From Pseudotabrizicola sediminis (GTDB lineage: Bacteria > Pseudomonadota > Alphaproteobacteria > Rhodobacterales > Rhodobacteraceae), in assembly GCF_004745575.1 (NCBI RefSeq), contig NZ_RPEM01000005.1, positions 1 through 64,000 on the forward strand: a stretch of DNA of 64,000 nt. The letters are read 5' to 3'. Positions 34,986 to 42,467 of the stretch are shown here, one piece after another. Made by a program: the position numbers and the translations under genes. The first letter of the stretch is position 1. Each line of letters begins with the position of its first letter. The notes under the pieces are model-generated. The model was not told where the DNA came from. It saw only the letters and a list, made by a program, of their open reading frames with translations, and did no database searches.

Positions 34986-35128
34986 TCAGATTTCAACTTT
35001 TGACCGCGCATCATGCCACGATGGGCCATGGGGCTTGCACCTTTGCAATTATGCGCGGATATGCCCGGTTTTGCGCGTCTGGGGCGGGCAACCTGCCCTC
35101 AGTTCCGCAGCACCCGCCGGTAGCCGAA

Positions 35129-35854
35129 TCACCTTGGTAAAGACCGGCGCGTGGATGCAGTCACCTTTGGGTCCGGCGCCGTTTTGATGACGGTGGCCAT
35201 GCGCTTTGCCATCTCCTGGCTGCCCTTGACCGAAGGGTGAATGCGGTCAAAGCCGTGGAAACTGGTGTCACGATACGGCACAAGATCGGCCATCGGCACA
35301 AAGGTTACCCCCGCGTCAAACCCGGCCATCAGCGCCAGCCGCCGGTCCAGCTCATTGCCTGCCGGGCCGCAATGCTTGACCGGCGTCCCCATGCCGGGGT
35401 TGCGCAGATAGCCTGCATAAACCACCCGCGCCCCGCTTTCGCGGATGCGCGCCACATAGGCCGGGATCGCCCCGCCGCGCCCATCCTTTGTGACCAGCCG
35501 GTTCAGCACCCCGTCACAAAAGCCGCAGCCGCAGCCGAACAGAAGGTCGTTGCCGCCGCCGTTCATCACCACCCAATCCCAGTTTCCCGCGCGGTACTGC
35601 GCCGTCAGCCGCAACCCCGCAGCGCCCGAGAGTGGCAGCGGATGGAAATAGCGCGCCGCAAAAACCGACCGGTCCAGCACACTGCTCCCCAGCTCTTCTT
35701 CCAGCACATCCGCCACCGCCTTGTGGCTGGCCCGGTTGGTAGCCAGCATCGAATCCCCCACCACCAGAATCCGCGCGTCCTTTTCCTGCGACACAGGCTC
35801 GCCGCATGCCGCCAGCAACGCCAGCGCCAGCAGCGCGAAAGTGATCCGAATCAT
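35129..35854 (-). CDS. SGNH/GDSL-type lipoprotein
   Basis: A 241-residue predicted lipoprotein. The signal peptide MIRITFALLALALLAAC ends with a lipobox cysteine (LLAAC, Cys17). The SGNH hydrolase fold shows block I VVGDSMLATN (GDS serine), block III GGGNDLLFG (N in GGND) and block V FDRIHPSVKGSQ (D-x-x-H). Esterase or acyl-ester hydrolase activity on envelope glycans or lipids is inferred. A cluster of cysteines (CGCGFC) after block III is unusual and could form disulfides or bind metal. It ends about 285 bp upstream of the mreB start on the same strand. Confidence 0.8.
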   Translation of the reverse strand: MIRITFALLALALLAACGEPVSQEKDARILVVGDSMLATNRASHKAVADVLEEELGSSVLDRSVFAARYFHPLPLSGAAGLRLTAQYRAGNWDWVVMNGGGNDLLFGCGCGFCDGVLNRLVTKDGRGGAIPAYVARIRESGARVVYAGYLRNPGMGTPVKHCGPAGNELDRRLALMAGFDAGVTFVPMADLVPYRDTSFHGFDRIHPSVKGSQEMAKRMATVIKTAPDPKVTASTRRSLPR

Positions 35855-36000
35855 GATATGTCTGTTCCCGGTCTGATGAGTGCAAGACACACCACCCAAC
35901 CTTGGCGACAAGGTGACGATCCTCGGTCACCCGCGTGACCACTCCAGACTTCTCTGACGGCTGGCATCTTGGCAGAGATACGAAAATCCAGGCAGTCACA

Positions 36001-36032
36001 GCCCCGGCCCTGTCAGACATCAGAACCGGGGC
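36001..36032 (-). terminator. Possible terminator hairpin after leuA
   Basis: GCCCCGG (36001-36007) and CCGGGGC (36026-36032) form a 7-bp stem starting 7 nt beyond the leuA stop. The loop is long (18 nt) and there is no U tract, so the call is weak. Confidence 0.35.
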
Positions 36033-36038
36033 GACAGG

Positions 36039-37616
36039 TCATTTCCCGTGATAGCTGACCGTCTTGGTGTCATTGCCCGGCGCAGTTTTCTGGCGCCGCA
36101 CGATCAGCTTGTTCAGCGCATTGATATAGGCGCGGGTGCTGGCCACAATCGTATCGGTATCGGCTGACGCCCCGGTCACAATCCGCCCGTCCTCCTGCAA
36201 CCGGACCGAAACCGTGGCCTGTGCATCGGTGCCTTCGGTTACCGCATGCACCTGATACACCTCCAGCCGGGCCGAATGCGGGAACAGCATCTTCACGCAG
36301 TTGAATGCCGCATCGACCGGACCATCCCCGGTGGCGTCGATGTGGTGATCCACCCCGTCAATGCTCATCACCATATCGGCCTCTTGCGGGCCATCGGTGC
36401 CGCAGATCACCCGCAGTTTTTTCAGTTGCAGGAATTCATGCGCATCATTGGTCTGCTCATCGGCGACCAAAGCCACCAAATCCTCGTCATAGACCTCTTT
36501 CTTGCGGTCGGCGAGCGCCTTGAACCGCACGAACACATCGTTCAGCTGGTTATCGGCCAGTTCCACGCCCAGCTCTTTGAGCTTGGCGCGCAGTGCTGCT
36601 CGGCCGGAATGCTTGCCCATGGCGATGTTCTTCTGCACCAACCCGATATCCTCGGGCCGCATGATCTCGAACGTCTCGACGTTCTTCAGCACGCCGTCCT
36701 GATGGATGCCTGACTCATGCAGAAACGCGTTCTTGCCGACAATCGCCTTGTTGAACTGCACCTGAAAGCCCGAAACAGACGCCACCCGCCGCGACAGATT
36801 CATGATCTTGGTCGTATCAATCCCGGTGCGGTAGGGCATGATGTCATTCCTGACCTTCATCGCCATCACGACTTCTTCCAACGCCGTATTTCCGGCCCGT
36901 TCGCCCAAGCCGTTGATCGTGCATTCAATCTGCCGCGCGCCAGCCTCGACCGCCGCCAAAGAATTGGCCGTCGCCATGCCCAGATCATTGTGGCAATGGG
37001 TGGCAAAGATGATCGTGTCCGCCCCCGGCACCCGCTCCAGCAACATGCGGATCAGGTCGGCACTTTCGCGCGGGGCGGTATAGCCCACGGTGTCGGGAAT
37101 GTTGATTGTGGTCGCCCCGGCCTTGATGGCGATTTCGACCACGCGGCACAGGTAGTCATGTTCGGTGCGCGTCGCATCCATCGGCGACCATTGCACATTG
37201 TCACACAGGTTGCGGGCATGGGTCACGGTGTCATGGATGCGCTCGGCCATCTGGTCCATGTCCAGATTGGGAATGGCGCGGTGCAGGGGCGAGGTGCCGA
37301 TAAACGTATGAATGCGCGACGATTTTGCGTGTTTCACCGCCTCCCAGCAGCGGTCGATGTCTTTGAAATTCGCCCGCGCCAGCCCGCAGATCGTGCTGTT
37401 TTTCGCGCGTTTTGAAATCTCGCTGACCGCCGCGAAATCGCCTTCCGATGCAATCGGAAACCCGGCTTCGATGATATCGACGCCCATCTCGTCCAGCAGG
37501 CTGGCAATCTCCAGCTTTTCGTCATGGGTCATGGTTGCGCCGGGGCTTTGTTCGCCGTCGCGCAAGGTGGTGTCAAAAATGAAAACGCGGTCCTGCGGTG
37601 CCGTTGCAGATGTCAT
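36039..37616 (-). CDS. leuA: 2-isopropylmalate synthase
   Basis: A 525-residue enzyme for the first committed step of leucine synthesis, condensing acetyl-CoA with 2-oxoisovalerate. The catalytic TIM barrel has the FDTTLRDGEQSPG motif (14-26) and the metal-binding HCHND (about 206-210), with the GLGERAGNTALEEV segment. The C-terminal LeuA allosteric domain (about 385-505) binds leucine for feedback inhibition. AAGGAA precedes the ATG. A short leader ORF rich in leucine codons and alternative hairpins lies upstream, indicating attenuation. No other leu genes are in the window. Confidence 0.96.
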   Translation of the reverse strand: MTSATAPQDRVFIFDTTLRDGEQSPGATMTHDEKLEIASLLDEMGVDIIEAGFPIASEGDFAAVSEISKRAKNSTICGLARANFKDIDRCWEAVKHAKSSRIHTFIGTSPLHRAIPNLDMDQMAERIHDTVTHARNLCDNVQWSPMDATRTEHDYLCRVVEIAIKAGATTINIPDTVGYTAPRESADLIRMLLERVPGADTIIFATHCHNDLGMATANSLAAVEAGARQIECTINGLGERAGNTALEEVVMAMKVRNDIMPYRTGIDTTKIMNLSRRVASVSGFQVQFNKAIVGKNAFLHESGIHQDGVLKNVETFEIMRPEDIGLVQKNIAMGKHSGRAALRAKLKELGVELADNQLNDVFVRFKALADRKKEVYDEDLVALVADEQTNDAHEFLQLKKLRVICGTDGPQEADMVMSIDGVDHHIDATGDGPVDAAFNCVKMLFPHSARLEVYQVHAVTEGTDAQATVSVRLQEDGRIVTGASADTDTIVASTRAYINALNKLIVRRQKTAPGNDTKTVSYHGK

Positions 37617-37648
37617 GGGTCTGTTCCTTGAAATGTCCTTGGCTTGTC

Positions 37649-37700
37649 CTGTGGGCGCTGTTCACCTCCGAGCGGTCGCGCCCAGGGGCACGCTCAGAGG
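37649..37700 (-). promoter_or_regulatory. leuA: Attenuator hairpins of leuA
   Basis: On the minus-strand RNA two interleaved stems exclude each other. Stem A pairs the last Leu codon and stop region (37700-37691) with 37674-37665: CGCTC/GAGCG plus GAGG/CCTC around one mismatch. Stem B pairs GCGCCC (37683-37678) with GGGCGC (37658-37653), flanked by CAG/CTG. The order A5', B5', A3', B3' is that of a classical attenuator. Neither stem has a U tract, so whether termination is intrinsic, Rho-dependent or translational is not resolved. Confidence 0.6.
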
Positions 37701-37780
37701 CAGCTAAGGAGAAGCAGACCACGGGCGGCCGAGGGGGCAGGGGCCCCGTTCCAGCAAGCGATATGTGTGTCCCGTGTCAT
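37694..37780 (-). CDS. leuL: leuA leader peptide (28 residues)
   Basis: A short ORF, MTRDTHIACWNGAPAPSAAR followed by GLLLLSCL and a stop. Five of the last eight codons are leucine (CTG CTT CTC CTT ... CTC); the run of four is at 37706-37717. It ends 77 nt before the leuA start. Amino-acid-specific codon runs just before overlapping hairpins are the hallmark of ribosome-mediated attenuation of biosynthetic operons in proteobacteria. There is no Shine-Dalgarno before the ATG, and a promoter candidate predicts transcription starting at or within two bases of it, so translation may be leaderless. The frame is open further upstream, but starts there would lie before the promoter. Confidence 0.65.
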   Translation of the reverse strand: MTRDTHIACWNGAPAPSAARGLLLLSCL

Positions 37781-37787
37781 GGACGTG

Positions 37788-37815
37788 ACGATAGTCGCTG
37801 GGTCGGGAATGTAAA
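37788..37815 (-). promoter_or_regulatory. Candidate sigma-70 promoter of leuL-leuA
   Basis: On the minus strand, TTTACA (37815-37810), a 16-bp spacer and TATCGT (37793-37788). The expected start point, about 7 nt on, falls near 37781, next to the leader peptide ATG. Confidence 0.45.
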
Positions 37816-38016
37816 GGGGGCAGTTGGCACAGATGTGCCTGCGGCCGTTTGGTGTGAGCTTTCGGGACATGGTGGCGCGCAATTTGGCAACAAGGGTCTG
37901 AAACGGCACGATATTGCCGGTATGATCGGCGTCTGGTCCGCGTATGGCGGGCGTATGGCTTGTGTCATGACGTTTGTGCACTCGCGGCGCGCAGGTTCTG
38001 CGGGGCCGGGCGCTTT

Positions 38017-38745
38017 CTAAACTGCCCAGAGGACCGCCAGCAGCACCCCGACCCCCAGCCCGAAAGCCACCCCATCCATCACCCGAAACCGCTGCGTCTC
38101 CCGCTGGCTGCGGGGCGCACCGGGGCGCAGGCCGCGGGCCTCCATCGCGAGGGCGGCGCGGGTGGCGCGGCGGATGGCAAAGGCCAGCAGCGGGATGGTC
38201 AGCCCCATCACCTCACCCGGGCCCGGCACCCGGCGCACCGCGCGGCCCAGCCGCATCGCGCGGGCCATGCGCAGCACCTGCATTTCCCGCCCAAGATCGG
38301 GCACCAGATGCATGGCCTGCATCAGCGCGAAACCGACCGAAGCAGGCAGGCGCAGATGCACCATCAGGGCCCGCACCAGCTGCCCCGGGTCGGTGGTCAG
38401 CGCGAACAGGGCCGACACCATCCCGCAGGCCAGCGCGCGGGTGAACAGCACCAGACCGGGCGAGATATCGGGGGCCGCCATGACCCCTTCCTGCGCCATC
38501 TGCAGGGCAAAGCCCGACTCCTTGTTGAACAGGACTGACGTGGTCAGAAAGCCGAAGCCGAACAGCGCAAAGGGCACCATCAGCGCCAAGAGCTTCAACA
38601 GCGCCACCCGCTGCACCCCCCACAATAGCCCAAAGGCCAGCGTGAGGGTCACAAGCTGAAAGCGCAGGTCAAAGACCAGAACCGACGCCGCGATCCAGAT
38701 CAGGCACAGCGCGAGTTTCGGCAGCGGATGCAGGGTGCTTAGCAT
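38017..38745 (-). CDS. ykoC: ECF transporter transmembrane component (YkoC/EcfT)
   Basis: A 242-residue EcfT-type membrane subunit that couples ATP hydrolysis to substrate release in an energy-coupling-factor importer. Around five to six helices are seen. The cytoplasmic coupling motifs A-R-G appear as MARAMRLGRA and MEARGLRPGAPRS. It is the last gene of ykoFEDC, its start overlapping the ykoD stop by 7 bp, and the operon is preceded by a TPP riboswitch, so the substrate is thiamine or its pyrimidine moiety HMP. Confidence 0.88.
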   Translation of the reverse strand: MLSTLHPLPKLALCLIWIAASVLVFDLRFQLVTLTLAFGLLWGVQRVALLKLLALMVPFALFGFGFLTTSVLFNKESGFALQMAQEGVMAAPDISPGLVLFTRALACGMVSALFALTTDPGQLVRALMVHLRLPASVGFALMQAMHLVPDLGREMQVLRMARAMRLGRAVRRVPGPGEVMGLTIPLLAFAIRRATRAALAMEARGLRPGAPRSQRETQRFRVMDGVAFGLGVGVLLAVLWAV

Positions 38746-40316
38746 GTCACACGCTCCATCCAGTCCAGCAAGGGCGCGGCCTCTGGTGGGGCCAGACCGC
38801 AGCGTGAAAGCAGGGCCGCGTCACGCAGCACAGGGCGCGCCGGACCATCGGCCTGCACTGCGCCCCCGGCCAGCACGATCACCCGGTCACAGACTGCCAG
38901 CGCAAAGTCGGCGTCATGGGTCACTACCGCCAGCGCCCTGCCCGCCGCCGCAAGCCGCCGGATGTGGCCGGCGATCCGGGTCGTTCCGGCATGGTCAAGG
39001 CCCGCCGTCGGCTCGTCCAGCACCAGGGCTGGCCAGCGGTCGGTTGCGGTCAGCAACGCCAACGCCAGCCGCCGCTTTTGCCCTGCCGACAGGGTGAAGG
39101 GGTGCTGGCCCGCCACATGATCCAGCCCCCACCCGACCAACAGGGCAGGGACATCGGCGGCGGGGACGCCCATCGCCAGACACTCGGCCTGCGTGGTTTC
39201 CGCCGTGAAATGCGATTCCGCGTTCTGAAAGGCGATGGCCCCGGGCGGCCCGGTCCGCTGGCCCGCGCGCGGGGGGATCAACCCGGCGAGGCAGGCGGCC
39301 AGCGTCGATTTGCCGGCACCATTGGGACCAAGGATGCCCAACACCTCGCCCGCCCGCAGGCCCAGCGAGACATCGCGCAACACCACCGGACCGAATGGCG
39401 GCGCGCAATCCACCCGGTCAAGCCGCACCGTTTCGGCACCGATGGGGCAGGGCGGGGGTAATAGCAGCGGGGCCAGGTCGGCATGGGGGGGCAGATGCGC
39501 CACCAGGTTCGCCACCTTCACCAGATCGGGCACCGTTACCCCTTGCGCCTGCAGCGCCAGTCGCAAGCGGGTGGCGAGCGGGGTCCAGATCCCTTGCGCC
39601 GCCAAAGCCGCGCCGTGGCTGGCAAAAACCGCGTCGGGCGGACCCTCTGCCAGCCGCTGCCCATCCCGGCCCAGAACGATCACCCGGTCGATCCTGTCCA
39701 GGATCGGCCCCAGCCGGTGATCGACGACCAGCACAGTCTTTCCGGGTGCAAGCAGCATATCGGCCATGATCTGTGCAACTGCGGGTGCAAGGCTGGCGGT
39801 GGGTTCATCGGCCACCAGCAGCGCTGCACCCTGCGCCAGCACAGCGGCCAGTGCCACCAGCTGTTTTTGCCCGCCCGACAGGGTTGCAATCCGCCGCCCC
39901 TGCCAGCCCGGGGCCAGCCCGGCCTGCGCCATCGCCTCTGCCACGCGGGTCGCTATTTCGGCCGGAGGCAGGGCGCGGTTTTCCAGTGCGAAGGCGATTT
40001 CATCAGCAATGGTGAACCCGGCCAGTGTCTGTTCTGCATCCTGAAACAGGAAGGCCACCTGCCCGGCCCAGTCTGCCGGACGGCGACTTTCCACCGGCTG
40101 ACCGAACAGATGCAATTGTCCCCGCCGCTCACCCGGAAGGGCGGCGGGGATCAGGCCGGTCAGGGCATGCAGCAGCGTTGACTTGCCACAGCCCGAGGGC
40201 CCCAGCAGCAGCACCCGTTCGCCCCGCGCCACAGACAGCGTCAGTGGCCCGACCGCATCACGGCTGGCAAAGGGATAGCGCACCGCCACCCCTTCGCAGC
40301 GCAGCACATCAGCCAT
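38739..40316 (-). CDS. ykoD: Duplicated ECF transporter ATPase (YkoD)
   Basis: A 525-residue protein with two ABC ATPase domains in one chain. Domain 1 (about 1-230) has Walker A GPSGCGKST, signature LSGGQKQ and Walker B LLVADEPTASL. Domain 2 (about 290-510) has GPNGAGKST, LSAGQKRR and LVLDEPTAGLD. This fused layout is the YkoD type. It energises the thiamine/HMP ECF importer together with YkoC and YkoE. The preferred start at 40316 overlaps the ykoE stop by 8 bp; the in-frame ATG at 40346 lies inside ykoE. Confidence 0.92.
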   Translation of the reverse strand: MADVLRCEGVAVRYPFASRDAVGPLTLSVARGERVLLLGPSGCGKSTLLHALTGLIPAALPGERRGQLHLFGQPVESRRPADWAGQVAFLFQDAEQTLAGFTIADEIAFALENRALPPAEIATRVAEAMAQAGLAPGWQGRRIATLSGGQKQLVALAAVLAQGAALLVADEPTASLAPAVAQIMADMLLAPGKTVLVVDHRLGPILDRIDRVIVLGRDGQRLAEGPPDAVFASHGAALAAQGIWTPLATRLRLALQAQGVTVPDLVKVANLVAHLPPHADLAPLLLPPPCPIGAETVRLDRVDCAPPFGPVVLRDVSLGLRAGEVLGILGPNGAGKSTLAACLAGLIPPRAGQRTGPPGAIAFQNAESHFTAETTQAECLAMGVPAADVPALLVGWGLDHVAGQHPFTLSAGQKRRLALALLTATDRWPALVLDEPTAGLDHAGTTRIAGHIRRLAAAGRALAVVTHDADFALAVCDRVIVLAGGAVQADGPARPVLRDAALLSRCGLAPPEAAPLLDWMERVTC

Positions 40317-40893
40317 GTGCGGTTCGCAGATCACGCTCAATCGCAAGGCCAGACAGAACCCCGGTCTTATACAGCGCCTTGACGATCAGATGCCCCAGCA
40401 GCCCGCCCAGCAGCGCGCCCGAGGCGCAGCGCAGCACGAACATCAGGATCAGCAGACCGGGGGCAAGACTGCCATAGTCAAACCGCACCCAGGTATAGGC
40501 AAAGGACGCCACCGCCGCCCCCACACCCGCCGCCATCAGTACCGGCAACGTCCAGCGGCGATAGCGGGTGGCGGCAAACACCGCCTCGGCCCCCGCGCCC
40601 TGCACCAGCCCGGTCACCAGCAGCAGCAACCCTGCCGGACTGCCCAGCAGGATCTGCACCGCCGCCGCCAGCACCTCTGACACCAGCGCCACGCCGGGTT
40701 TGCGGATGATTGCGGCGGCGATGATCGAGACGATGAACCAAAAGCCCATCACAACATCCATCGTCACCGCGCCGAAGATGGCCTGCAGGATCAGCCAGAC
40801 CTGCACCCATCCCAGATAAAGCACCCCGAACACCGCGCCGAGCACGGCCACGATCAGGGTTTCACGCAACGTCCAGACAGCCGTATTCGGCAT
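40309..40893 (-). CDS. ykoE: ECF transporter substrate-binding membrane component (YkoE)
   Basis: A 194-residue hydrophobic S component with about six helices, of the YkoE family specific for thiamine or hydroxymethylpyrimidine. Recognisable blocks include GVLYLGWVQVWLIL, VVMGFWFIVSIIAAAIIRKPG and LGSPAGLLLLVTGLVQGAGAE. ATG 40893 is preferred: GGAG lies at the right distance inside the alternative start at 40905. The gene order F-E-D-C is that of the Bacillus ykoFEDC operon. Confidence 0.9.
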   Translation of the reverse strand: MPNTAVWTLRETLIVAVLGAVFGVLYLGWVQVWLILQAIFGAVTMDVVMGFWFIVSIIAAAIIRKPGVALVSEVLAAAVQILLGSPAGLLLLVTGLVQGAGAEAVFAATRYRRWTLPVLMAAGVGAAVASFAYTWVRFDYGSLAPGLLILMFVLRCASGALLGGLLGHLIVKALYKTGVLSGLAIERDLRTAHG

Positions 40894-40950
40894 GGAAAGC
40901 TCCATTTCATTTTGGTTGGGGAAAGCGGCGACAGCCGCCAGAGGAAGGGG

Positions 40951-41559
40951 TCAGACCTTGCTGGGGCTGTTGGCCGACAAGGTCACATCAAGGGCCACAT
41001 GGCCCGCCTGCGCGCCAAAGCCGGTGAAGGCCTGCGACAGGGTTTCAAACACCGGCCCGGCATCGCCGCGCAGCTTGGTGCAGAAATTCTTGCTCCGCTC
41101 GAACGTGCCAGAGGATTTCAGAAAGTCGATGCAGCCATAGATCTCGTCCATATGGTGCCCAAGCCCCAGCGGATAGAGCGAGAACTGTGCCGCAACCGTC
41201 TGGCCGGTCAGCGCGGCGGCAGTGACCCCGGCCTGAGCCGCGGCAATCCGGTCGGGCAGGGGCGTGCCGGGTGGCAAGCCGCCAAGCGGGGTGCAAATCG
41301 GGTCATCCGGTTCCCCCGGACAACCGCGCGACACCGTGGCGTGCAAGGTACAGTGCACACCACCGCGCGCGGCGGCGACAAACAGATCGCGCATCGCGGG
41401 GAACAGGATTTCGGGCGGGCCGACCAGCAGGGTCGACAGATCGTCGGTTTCAATCCGCAGCTGGTCGCGCCACGGGTCAAGCGCCGACAATGCGCCAAGA
41501 ATGATGCCGATGAAGTCATCGGACATGGGATACAGGGATATCTGTGCGCCGGAAAACAT
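40951..41559 (-). CDS. ykoF: Thiamine/HMP-binding protein YkoF
   Basis: A 202-residue protein, first gene of the operon. The family has two ferredoxin-like repeats that bind thiamine or HMP, and the duplication shows directly: GAQISLYPMSDDFIGIILG at the N-terminus and AAQFSLYPLGLGHHMDEIYG at about residues 124-143. No signal peptide is present, so it acts in the cytoplasm, where it may buffer substrate for the importer. Its GAGG ribosome binding site adjoins the 3' end of the TPP riboswitch, suggesting translational control. Confidence 0.92.
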   Translation of the reverse strand: MFSGAQISLYPMSDDFIGIILGALSALDPWRDQLRIETDDLSTLLVGPPEILFPAMRDLFVAAARGGVHCTLHATVSRGCPGEPDDPICTPLGGLPPGTPLPDRIAAAQAGVTAAALTGQTVAAQFSLYPLGLGHHMDEIYGCIDFLKSSGTFERSKNFCTKLRGDAGPVFETLSQAFTGFGAQAGHVALDVTLSANSPSKV

Positions 41560-41562
41560 CTC

Positions 41563-41655
41563 TACCTCGCTCCGCTGGCATTACCCAGATCAGCTAAAGG
41601 GTTCGCGGGGTAGCCCCCGACATCTCAGCCCCGGCAGTACGGAGCGCCCCTGTTC
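41563..41655 (-). promoter_or_regulatory. TPP (THI-box) riboswitch of ykoFEDC
   Basis: The minus strand carries the conserved core of the thiamine pyrophosphate aptamer: GGGGCGCTCC, then GGGGCTGAGA, the CCCTTTA element, and CTGATCTGGGTAATGCCAGCG near the 3' end. The ykoF Shine-Dalgarno (GAGG, 41565-41568) follows directly and would be hidden when TPP is bound. No terminator hairpin lies between aptamer and gene. Confidence 0.95.
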
Positions 41656-41813
41656 AACAGCAGACATTAGCAGAAGAAATCGCGGGAGCAAGACCGAGTT
41701 TTCTGGGGGGACGTTCTTTTAGGGGCGTGTGTATAAAGGTAGTGTCAGGCGCAGGGTGCTTGCCGGGCTGCGACTTTCGCCTATCTGCAACGTCCTGACA
41801 AATGGAGCGGAAA

Positions 41814-42467
41814 ATGCGGACATTGGTGATCGGCAGTTCGGGTGGCATCGGGTCGGCCTTGCTTGCGGCCTGCGCGCCGGATGGGGTGGGCCTGTCGCGC
41901 CGTGACGACGGGTTCGACCTGACCGACGAGGCAAGCATTGCCCGCGGGATGGAAGCGCTTGACGGCAGCTTTGACCGCATCGTGGTCGCCACCGGCGCGC
42001 TGGAGCTGAACGGGGCCGCCCCCGAGAGGGCGCTGCGCAGTCTGGACCCGGCGGCGATGGCAGCCCAGTTCGCGTTGAACGCCATTGGGCCGGCACTTGT
42101 GCTGAAGCATGCGCTGCGCCTGTTGCCCAAGGACCGGCCCAGCCGGTTTGCTGCCCTGTCGGCACGGGTGGGCAGCATCGGTGACAATCGTCTGGGCGGA
42201 TGGCATAGCTACCGCGCGGCCAAGGCCGCGCTGAACCAGCTGATCCACACCGCCGCAATCGAAGCGGCCCGCAGCCATCCGCAGGCGGTTGTGGTCTGCC
42301 TGCACCCCGGCACGGTGGCCACGCCACTTACGATGAAATATGCAGGCAGCCATGCGACGATCGCCCCTGATCAGGCGGCACAGAACCTGCTGCGGGTGCT
42401 GGATGGCCTGACCCCTGCCGACAGTGGCGGCTTCTTTGACTGGCAAGGCAAGCCGGTGCCATGGTGA
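41814..42467 (+). CDS. SDR-family oxidoreductase
   Basis: A 217-residue short-chain dehydrogenase. The nucleotide-binding motif GSSGGIGSALL is at residues 7-17, and the catalytic pair is in YRAAK (tyrosine and lysine four apart). The N-terminal half is shortened relative to classical SDRs (no long second strand), as in the C-factor/CsgA-like group. ATG 41814 is preferred because GGAG at 41804 is spaced for it; an ATG at 41802 contains that site. It overlaps the photolyase gene by 7 bp. Substrate unknown. Confidence 0.85.
   Translation: MRTLVIGSSGGIGSALLAACAPDGVGLSRRDDGFDLTDEASIARGMEALDGSFDRIVVATGALELNGAAPERALRSLDPAAMAAQFALNAIGPALVLKHALRLLPKDRPSRFAALSARVGSIGDNRLGGWHSYRAAKAALNQLIHTAAIEAARSHPQAVVVCLHPGTVATPLTMKYAGSHATIAPDQAAQNLLRVLDGLTPADSGGFFDWQGKPVPW

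Noticed and set aside
37781-37981. A longer leuA leader protein of 95 residues starting at 37981.
   Set aside because: The promoter candidate lies at 37788-37815, inside that frame, so the longer start would not be transcribed from it; only the last 28 codons have the attenuator context.
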